Assembly (NCBI GenBank): GCA_019916065.1
Contig: CM034236.1
Coordinates: forward strand, 10,339,334 to 10,403,333
Origin: Vitellaria paradoxa
Taxonomy: Eukaryota > Streptophyta > Magnoliopsida > Ericales > Sapotaceae
Length of the DNA: 64,000 bases
Reading direction: 5' to 3'
Shown here: one piece after another, positions 46,395 through 55,775 of the stretch
Layout of the letters: the number at the start of each line of letters is the position of its first letter
Numbering within the stretch: the stretch's first letter is position 1
Translations under genes and position numbers: made by a program
Notes under the pieces: generated by a model
Told to the model about the DNA's origin: nothing
The model's input: the letters and a program-made list of their open reading frames with translations, nothing else
The model's database searches: none

Positions 46395-46870
46395 CTACCA
46401 AATTTGACACCAAGTTATGGATGTCAATGAGGAGATGAGTCAGGTAACTATTAGATACTTCAATTCATATACAATATTGCCTGCATGTTAAATGGGATTA
46501 GTTTTATGTACTCCAAGTGCATTCATAATTTGATTATTTTGCAGGTTGAGCTTCAGTCTATAGCCTGGGACTTTTATTTCTTGTTGATAGCATCAGATTC
46601 TCTCTTCAAAGGTTTGACTTATGGAGGTTGATAATATGATAAGCATCAACCAATCAGATAATGGCTGCCTCACTTCTCTTTGGAGGTAGTTAATTACAGG
46701 TTATGGAACATTGAGAACTTCTGCTTGTTTCCTCTAATAAGGCATGGAGACTTGGCTCTTGGTGGCTTTTTGGAAGGAGCTTAATTATTTCCCTTGGCAC
46801 AAGACAAGTAGTAGTTCTACATCTCCCTCTAACTTTTACAGACTACCGTTCTTAACATGCTCACCTTGAG
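46395..46870 (+). pseudogene. NLR tail relic 2
   Basis: Starts at the break in the ARD copy with CTACCAAATTTGA and the shared leader (ATACTTCAATTCATATACAA). It then holds AGCTTCAGTCTATAGCC, GATAAGCATCAACCAATCAGA, CTTCTCTTTGGAGG and GCTTAATTATTTCCCTTGGC (the ELDYFPW region). No open frame. Confidence 0.75.
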
Positions 46871-47610
46871 TTGCAGTGTATATTTTCCTGAAGTGCTGAG
46901 AAGAATGTTTAGAGATAAATCAAATTTCATAATTTGGTAGTCGCCAGTGCAGTGTGTGGATGAAGATTGAGAAGCTGAGTCAGGTGAGGTGACTTTTAGA
47001 TGCTTCAACTCATATACAACTTTTCCTTTATGTTAAATTGAATTAGTTATACTCCAATGCATTCAGAATTTGATTATACTGCAGATTGAACTTCAGTCTA
47101 TACACTTATTTCTTGTGGATGGCACCAGATTCTCTCTTCAAAGGTTCCAATTCTGGAGGCTACTTATATGATGAGCATCAATAAATCGGACAACAGTTAC
47201 GTCACAGAGGATGTTAATTACAAGCTCTGGAACAGTAGAAATTTAACTAGTTTTCAATAATAGGACTTCGAGAATTGCCTATTGGTGGCTATTGCAAGGA
47301 GCTTGATTACTTTTCTTGGCACTTCACAAGGAGTTGCTCTACCTCTCCCTGCAACTATTTAGGACCACTATTCCTAACATGCTCTCCCTGCAGTTTCGAA
47401 TTTTTATTGGGTAATAGTCGATATCTTAAATCTCTGCTCCAACATTACAAGGTTATGATGAATCTTCCCTAAATAAAAGAAATGCAACACCTTATTAATT
47501 CATCACCTTTGGAAATTGGGTAATGTTCCGTTCTCGGGGAAAAGATGCAATAAGGGAAGTAGCACACTAGGGCAAAACATTGCCCTTATTCTATTGATCC
47601 GGATTAATGA
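46871..47610 (+). pseudogene. NLR tail relic 3
   Basis: Leader (46880-47085), then TGAACTTCAGTCTATACAC, ATGATGAGCATCAATAAATC, a short frame LPIGGYCKELDYFSWHFTRS (matching LAVGKF-DELDYFPWPS of the NLR), and a tail-end piece resembling SERCKRGSG..KIAHIPSIQID at 47531-47610. Collinear with relic 1. Confidence 0.8.
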
Positions 47611-48889
47611 TGACCATAAATTATTCGATTAAGGATCAGTAAGGACAATCTCCAATTCTGCAAGCTGATCCTTTGGTATTATTTATTTATTTTTTTATCT
47701 TTTCCTCACACTATATTTTTCTACAATTCGCTTCTTGTAGACTAACTTACTTTTAGAAAATTATCTCTTAAAAGATGTTATTTATATTATCTGTAATCAA
47801 TATTTAGTGGACAATGCTCTTTAATTTTATTTATTTATTTTATTATTGAACATTCTTATATCCTCTTAATTATTTGGTGTTGAATGTTTCATCATTTGGT
47901 AGGGAAGGCTCTTTAGTAGGAGACCATCATCTAGGTAAAGTTCAACTTGGATTGACGTGGAAGAGTGCGAATTCAAGTGCAATCTTGTAAACATCATATC
48001 AAGACTTTATTTGAAAAATAGGGACTACTGAGATTGGTATTGGAATCTAAAGGTTGCTAATAAGGCTGACACATGATCACCATAGGAGGTACTTTTACAA
48101 AACTTTTAGCTTGTATCAGTGTAGAATCTATGGAGTTGTTAAGAAAATGGCATAATGTGCTCTAATTGCAATTTTATGGGACTTGTCACAACCTAAAACC
48201 CAAAGTGAAACATCACAACCTAAAACTCAAAAGTGAAACATGAAAGTTTGGCGTTCGAGTAAATGATTGAGCATGTAGTTCTGAATATCATCGAATAAAC
48301 AACTCATGAGCAATTTTCATTTAACTATATTCCATTAGAATATGAATGGCAGTTCAATTGATAATGAAATTATATACAAATAAATATGTGTAGGTCATAT
48401 GCCATGTATATTTAGAACATAATTATTGGATAGATGATTTAGGATTGTACATAAAGATTGTTCAAGCTTGGTTTGAAAGCCTTATCGAGCTTGATTTGAT
48501 GTTTTTCTTTAACTCACATTGGTTAATATCGGCTCAATTAGTACGCCTTTAACATTTTACAATATTATTGGTTTTAAATGTTTACAAGTTATATCTCTAT
48601 ATATGGAAAACTAACTTAAATTTTATAATCTTGTCTCATGTTTACTTATGTAATTATTTCATAAGGCTGCATTAATTTAAAAACATTCCCGCTTTTTATT
48701 TTCTAACGTAATTTTTGGTTTTGGATATTAAGTGGTATCAAATATTTTCTGAATTGTTGACAAGAATGTCCATAGACGCACCAAATTTCACAACTTGCTG
48801 GGATTTGTAGGATATGGTTCAATGTAAAAATTGAATAGGTGAGATTTAGACTAAAACTACGATAAAAGATTTGCCTCCACTAGTATATT
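47611..48889. repeat. Cluster spacer repeat, copy 2
   Basis: Homologous to 44116-45350 (for example TTGGTGTTGAATGTTTCATC at about 47875 and GGGACTACTGAGATTGGTAT). The phrase CACAACCTAAAACYCAAAG is doubled at 48186-48240. The 3' part is more diverged and lacks the ARD junction. Confidence 0.78.
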
Positions 48890-49230
48890 TGATCGGTTTA
48901 CATATTCGGTATTCCAATTCATTAGGAATTTGATTGTCTTGCAGCAGTTGGTAGTTTGGAACTCTTTATTGGCTACATCCAATACCAAATTCTTTCCTAA
49001 TGTACTACATAAGGACAGATGGAAAATTTGGAGTGGTAGTTGTTGAATGTTTTATAACTTTTAAGAAATTGAACTTCAGTTCATGGACTTACTGTTATTC
49101 ACCAAAATAAGGAGAAGCATGAACTGCAACCCAACACAAAGAGGCAATGATCAATAAAGTAAGTTTCAAGATTTAATTGAATTGACGTGCATATTCAATT
49201 CAATTAAGGATTAGTAAGACAATCTCCAAT
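48890..49230 (+). pseudogene. NLR tail relic 4 (very short)
   Basis: Leader-like ATTCCAATTCATTAGGAATTTGATT..CTTGCAG followed by CCAAATTCTTTCCTAATG; only the leader and first part are discernible before the next spacer begins. Confidence 0.5.
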
Positions 49231-50450
49231 TTTGCAGGTTGACCCTTTGGCATTTTTTTTAATTTTTTTCTTATTATTTTGTTTTGGAGGGCTAGGAGTA
49301 TGAGTACTATATTTTTCTATAATTCACTTCTTCTAGACTAATTTTTGTTTCAAAAAATTCTTTCTTAAAAATATATTATTTATATTATCTGTAATCAATA
49401 TTTAATAGACACTGCTCTTTTATTTTATTTATTATTATTTTTGTTCTTCTATCCTCTTAATTACTTGGTGTTAATGTTTCATGGTTTTGTGGGGAAGGCT
49501 CTCTAGTAGGAAACCATCTACTGGTTAAAGTTCAACCTGGATTGACGTGGAAGAGTGCGAATTCAAGTGCAATCTTGAAAACACCCTACTAAGATTTTAT
49601 TTGAAAAATAGGGACTATTGACATTAGTATTGGAATCTAAAGGTTGCTAAAAAGACTGATGCATGATCATCATAGAAGTACTTACGCAAAACTTTAGCTT
49701 GTGTTTTAACATATCCAGAGTTGTTGAGAGAAATGCATGATGTGTTCTAATAACAATTTTTATGGGACTTGTTACAACCTAAAACCTAAAGGGACATGAA
49801 GTTTGGATTTTGAATAGATGATTGAGCATATATTTCTGAATATCATCGAATAAACAACTGATAAGCAATTTTCATTTGACTTTATTCTATTAGAATATAA
49901 ATGGCAGCTCAATTGATAATGAAGTTATATACACATAAATATATGTTGGTCGTATATCATATATGCAGAGCATAATTATTGAACAAATGTATTTAGGGTT
50001 GTAAACATAGGTTGTTCAAGTCTGGTTTGAAAACCTCATCGAGCTTGATTTGATGTTTTTTTTTTCTTTTTTCTTTTTTTTTTTCCAACTCACGTTGTTT
50101 AATATCCGCTCAATTGTGATGCCTGAACATTTTATAATACCATTAGTTTTAAATGTTTAAAAGTTATATCCCCATGCATGCAAAAATTTTATGATTCTTT
50201 TCTTAGTTTATTTTAACAAATTTATTTTGAAAACCCTTTTGTAACTAGTTAATTTGTTTTTTAATTAATTTCTGGTACGAATTTGAGTAGCAGTGAATAA
50301 TTTCCTAAAGCGCGAAGACGAATGGTTAGAATGCTACCAAATTTGAAAATTTGGTAGTCGCCATAGTATATGGATATTGATTAAGGAGGTGACTTTTACA
50401 TCTTTCAATTCATATACAACGTTACTTGCATGTTAACTTGAGGAGGTGAC
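49231..50450. repeat. Cluster spacer repeat, copy 3
   Basis: Homologous to 44116-45350 along its length, including the 3' end CATGTTAACTTGAGGAGGTGACTT abutting ARD exon 4. Closest in layout to copy 1. Confidence 0.82.
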
Positions 50451-51007
50451 TTCAAGATTTTTGTGAGGTTTGCCCAGAAAAGATGCCAATTTATGAATAG
50501 AAAATCAAAAGCTTCTTTGAAGAATATTTACATACTGATAAAGAGATTCACTGCTGTGTGGTGGGAAGCGGTAAACTTAGTTAAGATTTGTGTTGAGTTT
50601 TATGCTTCCTGCCTGCCAAGATGGGCGTTTTAAATTTTTTTTTTTTCTTTTTCCAATATTGTTCTGAAGGTTACTTGGATGTGAGGGATCGCAATGATAC
50701 TTGGATCCGTGCTTGGCTGAAGAAAGAGGGAATGGTTGTCCTGCTTGCTAGAAGTTATCACCGATTTACACTTGATACAAACAATTATATAAAGGTACTA
50801 TAGTAACTTTTCTGTAGCAGTTTTTCTTTATTGCACACTGGTAGTCCTCTTTTTTCTATCTTAGGAATGTAATTGTTGCTGGCGGCTGGTAGTTGATTAT
50901 ATGATTGATGAGTTTTTAAGGTTGTTAACATCAATTTACAATAATAGGTCGAGCTGTGGGAGTAACATATCCTATGATACCAGTAGTGTATAAGTTTTTT
51001 GAAGTAG

Positions 51008-51128
51008 GGTGTTTGGCTTACTAAACTCCATCAAAAGTTACAAAAGGTTATCAACTTCCTTTAATCAAATTTTGCTACGTGTCATTTTTCACTAACTTTT
51101 TCAAATTTTTTCTATCCAAACACCCCCA
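51008..51128. mobile_element. Small MITE present only in ARD copy 3
   Basis: Ends GGTGTTTGG and CCAAACACC are inverted. The original gene (27585) and copy 2 have no insert. Comparing with the empty site GAAGTAATAC gives a TAA target, seen as TAG (51005-51007) and TAA (51129-51131). Inserted after the duplication. Confidence 0.75.
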
Positions 51129-51866
51129 TAATACAGTTTTATGGTATCTTTATTTTGTTCTTCAGTAATAGGATAATCTAGATTGTGTAAGGGTTGCAAT
51201 CAGAGAGGGTGAATTGCCGTGACCTTGCTAAGGTTTAGGAAACTGCCGCCCCTTGAAGTATTGGTAAAGTAAATAAATAAATTATAAAAATTAGTGAATA
51301 AAAGAAATTAGAAAAACTGGTACTATCAAAACACATTGCTTGTATAATTCAAAACTCTTTCTAGTTCATTGTTCTATTTTTTTTTTTTTTCATTGCAAAT
51401 TCAGATTTCTTTTTCATTCATTGCATTAATTTCTTTTTGTACTAGTCTTTTCATTGTACTGCACATTTCTTTCTATCAAGTTAATGTTTATGGGAAAGTA
51501 TTCAATTCAATTCTATTTGTAGTGCACATTTATTTTTGTAGTTTTTCTTATTTTTGTTTAATTTTATCTTTGGATTTTGTTAAAAAACATGAATAACATG
51601 CCTAAAAAATCCTAAACATAAAAAGAAAATCAAGTTTTAGTTTTTTAAAAAAAAAGTCACATAAATGGGGGTTGGGAGAGCTGCTTTCTAGTGTTCTATG
51701 TGCTAATGCAAGATATACCTGTCGAGCCCTTAGAACTTATCTCTCGAGATTAATCTCTGAATAAGAATTTTTAGTGATTGGTTCTTATTATGGTTAGATA
51801 TAAGTAAGGATGCTTTTGTCACAAATACAAAGGTGACTTCTTATTTTTTTTAACTAGGGATACTTG

Positions 51867-51991
51867 GAGCTTGTTTGGAGCTCTATAAATCTCAATAAAT
51901 TTTGTAAAATTTAAATTTTTTACACATTGTACGTATTACGAGACTATAACTTTTACCAATTTATATTAATTTTTTCATTCCAAACACCCTC
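51867..51991. mobile_element. Small Tourist-like MITE shared with ARD intron 5
   Basis: Orthologous position and sequence to 28314-28445 (GAGCTTGTTTGGAG ... CATTCCAAACACCCTC). Confidence 0.7.
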
Positions 51992-52639
51992 TTAATTAGC
52001 CTGGTGATATGGGACCAATGTTGGGAAAAAAGAAATGAACAGATTAAGAGTCCTGTGATTTCTTTGGCATAACTGAACCCTTTTCAAACGACTGCCCCAT
52101 GTTTAAAACAAATTAATTTATTACAATCAAGAACAATTGTGTGCTTCTAATGTGGAATTATAATCTTGAAGGCAATGCGGCTTTTTGTTGGTGCTCCAAT
52201 TGGGAGTCCCTTCAATCGTCCTCACGATCATTTTACCTGCAAGGTGTGCCTAGACCTCCCTCTCTCTGATATTTCAAAATTTAGTAGCCTTCGAGTCCCA
52301 ATAAGTTGGTTTATAACGTGCAGGAAAGAGCATCTTGAAAACTTTGTGGCAGGGGGAGGCTGCTAATCATGCTGCTGATGCTGCAGCTTGAAATCTGGTT
52401 TTGGCTTTTATGAAAAAACTATGAACTGTTGTGGCATTTTATGAAGAGTAAACATGATAAATAAGGAACTGTTTGTGTGGCTCTATTTTCACATACCGTT
52501 ATGTCTATGGCATGGAATGATGTCAAGTGTGACTTTCCTATTAAAATGAACAGTTTTGTAAATCTGCTCAAGGGGTTAGTTGTTTTTGACCTAATTGTTG
52601 TGGTGGTCTCTTATTTCCATGCCCATTATTCCACGTGAT

Positions 52640-54637
52640 TCATATGTAGCCCATTATTTCCATGCACATACCATTCAAGTTGTCACCGATCAGCCAATTG
52701 GCCATGTTTTAAAGAGGGCTGATGTATCGGGCCGACTAGCAAAGTCGGCAGTTTCCCTTGGTGCATTCGACATAAAATTCATCCCAAGAACCGCGATAAA
52801 GGCTCAAGTCCTGGCCGATTTCGTAGCGGAATTTTCCACACCAGCCTGTGGTCAGACAAAAGAAGTATGGCATGTTGAAATAAAGTCTGCCCCGGCCGAA
52901 CATAATAAGGCCGAACAAACTTGACAAATCGAGGTTGATGGATCTTCGACTAGAAAAGGAGGCGGCGCAGGCATAGTTCTGACTACACCAGAAGGGGTCT
53001 CAATAGAATATGCAATAAAACTCGAGTTCGAAGTCACTAATAATGAGGCGGAGTATGAAGCTCTCCTGGCTGGACTCGACATCGCTCGGCGGCTGATGGC
53101 AGATGATATTGTAATAAGGACTGACTCTCAGTTGGTTGCTAACCAGCTGAAGGGTGAGTATATGGCTAGAAGTGAAAAGATGGCAGAGTATTTAGAAGCA
53201 GCAAAGAAGAGAATTGAAGGCTTTAATAAAGCTAGCGTGGAGCTCATTGGCAGGGATCATAATGCTCACGCTGACGCACTCGCAACGCTAGCCGCCTCCT
53301 CCCGAATAAGGCTAGCTAACCAGGTCTTTATGGAAGTCATAAAAAGGCCGAGCATAACGAAAGACGTAGAGGTAATGTGTGCTGACCCAGCCCCATCTTG
53401 GATGGATCCAATCATCGCTTACTTGAAAGACGGAACACTTCCCGAAGACAAGACAGAAGCAAAGAAGTTAAGAATAAAAGCCGCTAGGTTTTGGCTCTCT
53501 CCTGACCAGAAGTTATACAAAAAGTCATTCACAGGCCCCTATCTCCTTTGTGTTCATCCCGATAGAGTGCAAGACTTTCTTTACGAGCTTCATGAAGGTG
53601 TCTGTGGAACACATACTGGGGGCAGATCACTGGCGCACCGAGCAATTACTCAAGGGTATTGGTGGCCGAAGATGGGATATGACGCCCAGGCCTATGTTCG
53701 GAGATGCAAGAAATGTCAGAAGTTCGCTCTCATTCCTCACCAGCCAGCCCAGGAACTCAGCCCGCTTACCAGCCTTTGGCCGTTCGCTCAATGGGGACTT
53801 GATATTGTGGGACCTCTGCCTTCTGTTTCGGGAAATAGAAAGTTCTTAGTGGTCGGCACCGACTACTTTACTAAGTGGGTGGAAGCAGAACCCCTAGCTC
53901 ACATCAGAGATGCTGATACCATTCGATTTATTTGGAAGAACATTATTACCACGTATGGCATCCCTAGGACACTTATTTCCGATAATGGGACGCAATTTGA
54001 CAGTGCCCCGTTTAGGGAATATTGTTCTAGATATGGAATCAAGAATATTTACTCTACACCTGCTTACCCCCAAAGCAATGGTCAAGCTGAAGTTACGAAC
54101 AAAGTCATTCTCAATGGGATTAAGAAAAGACTGGAAGCGGCAAAAGGGAGATGGGTGGATGAATTGCCATCAGTACTGTGGACCTACCGAACAACCCCTA
54201 GAAGATCAACCGGAGAATCTCCCTTCTCTCTGGCTTACGGTGTTGAAGCCGTCATACCATTAGAAGTTGGCCTCTCGAGCATCAGAACTCTGTCATTTGA
54301 CAGAGGGGAGAATGATCAAGCTATGGGAATAAGTCTGGATCTAATCGATGAAAGAAGGGAACTGGCAGCACTAAGGTTAGCCAACTACCAGCAAGAGACA
54401 AGGAAGAAATTTAATAAAGGGGTCAGACGTAGAGAATTCCGTGCTGGCGATTGGGTGCTGAGAAAATTGATGGGAAGCAGGAAAGATTAAACTGAAGGAA
54501 AGCTTGGAGCCAATTGGGAGGGACCATTCACCGTCTCTGATGTGCTCAGCAATGGCGCCTACAAGTTAATTGACATGGAGGGAAAGCCAATCAAAAGACC
54601 GTGGAATATAGCCCATCTAAAGTTGTACTATCATTAA
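52640..54637 (+). pseudogene. Ty3/gypsy pol fragment: RNase H and integrase
   Basis: One frame throughout with two in-frame stops: TGA at 52922 (probably from TGG, before QIEVDGSS) and TAA at 54487-54489 (GSRKD*TEGKLG). Segments: HTIQVVTDQPIGHVLKR-ADVSGRLAK (end of the first RNase H/connection); second RNase H with IEVDGSS, NNEAEYEAL, IRTDSQLV and HNAHADALA supplying the four acidic/His sites; integrase zinc finger (GTHTGGRSLAHRA..CKKCQKF); catalytic core WGLDIVGPLP, LISDNGTQF and YPQSNGQAEVTN (D, D, E); then C-terminal GDWVLRK and WEGPFTV, ending NIAHLKLYYH. Only two point stops separate it from an open frame, so it is fairly young. Reverse transcriptase is lost, so it is inactive alone. Confidence 0.95.
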
Positions 54638-54639
54638 TT

Positions 54640-55775
54640 TTTTCTTCACATTTGTTGATTAAAGACTTTGTACGAATATTAAAAAGCAATCCTTTTTACA
54701 AAGCAAAAGCAAATTCAAAAGCTTGAAGATCACTCCCTGCTTAAAAGACGCCACGTCTCTTTGGGTGGTGGCATGGAAAAGAGCCATGCTCGGCTTCCCG
54801 AGCATTGGTACGAAAAAGAATGCCCCATCTCCGTCGATGTTGGCACAATCCTGGTTTATTTACTGACCAGGAAATGCTCTTTAGACTGAGATTCAATTCC
54901 TCAGTCTTCTGAAAAGAATTATCAAAAGAAACCAGGCTCGACTTGCCCAGCGTTGGCACAATCCTGGTTTATTTACTGACCAGGAAATGCTCTTTAGACT
55001 GAGATTCAATTCCTCAGTCTTCTGAAAAGAATTATCAAAAGAAACCACGCTCGGCTTGCCCAGCGTTGGTACAATCCTGGTTTATTTACTGACCAGGAAA
55101 TGCTCTTTAGACTGAGATTCAATTCCTTAGTCTCCTGAAAAGAATTATCAAAAAAATCTATGCTCGGTTCGCCGACCATTGGTACAGAAAGAATCCACAT
55201 CATTTCTGATGGTGGCCCAATCCTGATTTATTCATCGACCAGATACGATTTTTTAAATCAAGATTCGATTCCTTGGTTTGTTAATTGGAAGCAAAAGAAG
55301 CATGTTCTAAAAAGCTCAGCGCTAGTGTGCAAAAGCCCTCGTATCATAAAGGTACACTTTTTCGATGCTCGGCATGAGATTAAAAAGCGAAGATTTGTCA
55401 GAAAGTAGTTACCTCCGTTATTAAGTGAAAGCAGGAGGACAGCCGAACTTATCGAGGTATGTGAGATTTATTAAAGTTATGCTTCTTTAGCAAAAGCTTG
55501 AAGTCATTTTATGAAAAGCAAACTACTACATGAGCTTGTTACCTTTGAAAGGTTTACTGTTAAAGTATTTCTGTTAGAAGTTATGGTTGCTCGGCAAAAT
55601 GATACAAATCCAGACAGCATACATACTTCAATACAAAGCATAAAATATACAAACGGAAAGACAGACTGTCAATAGGGGACAATTCAAAAGCTTTATTACA
55701 TGCCTCAGAGTACGGTTACAATACATTTTACAAAACTATCAACCGAAGAAGCTACCCTAAATCTAAGATGAGGCA
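54640..55775. other. Gypsy element 3' non-coding region with tandem repeats
   Basis: Between pol and the antisense gene. Repeats are listed separately (54830-55240). The rest is moderately AT-rich. GCTCGGC / GCCGAGC words are frequent, as in the whole element. Confidence 0.7.
54830..55240. repeat. Tandem repeat of about 113 bp, three good copies and one diverged
   Basis: ACAATCCTGGTTTATTTACT-GACCAG begins near 54845, 54957 and 55070, and a diverged CCAATCCTGATTTATTCATC near 55208. Between them GACTGAGATTCAATTCCT and AAAGAATTATCAAAAGAAACC recur. Confidence 0.9.

Larger units (their letters stand above)
50456..52606 (+). pseudogene. ARD partial copy 3 (exons 4-7 and 3' flank), disabled
   Basis: Exon equivalents: 50456-50570, 50670-50794, 52172-52243 and 52324-52391. 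Disabling changes: the acceptor before exon 4 is AA instead of AG; exon 4 has GAG changed to TAG (IYE*KI); first ligand His99 is Tyr (EEYLHTD); exon 6 has one extra T (72 nt against 71) and exon 7 one extra base (68 against 67). Exon 5 is full length but altered (KKEGMVVLLARSYHRF). The 3' flank follows to about 52606 and resumes at 60051 beyond the gypsy element. It carries the old MITE 51867-51991 and a newer one at 51008-51128. Confidence 0.93.

Noticed and set aside
47275..47472. Short plus-strand frame as a small gene
   Set aside because: It is a surviving bit of NLR tail relic 3 (KELDYF matches DELDYF of the NLR).
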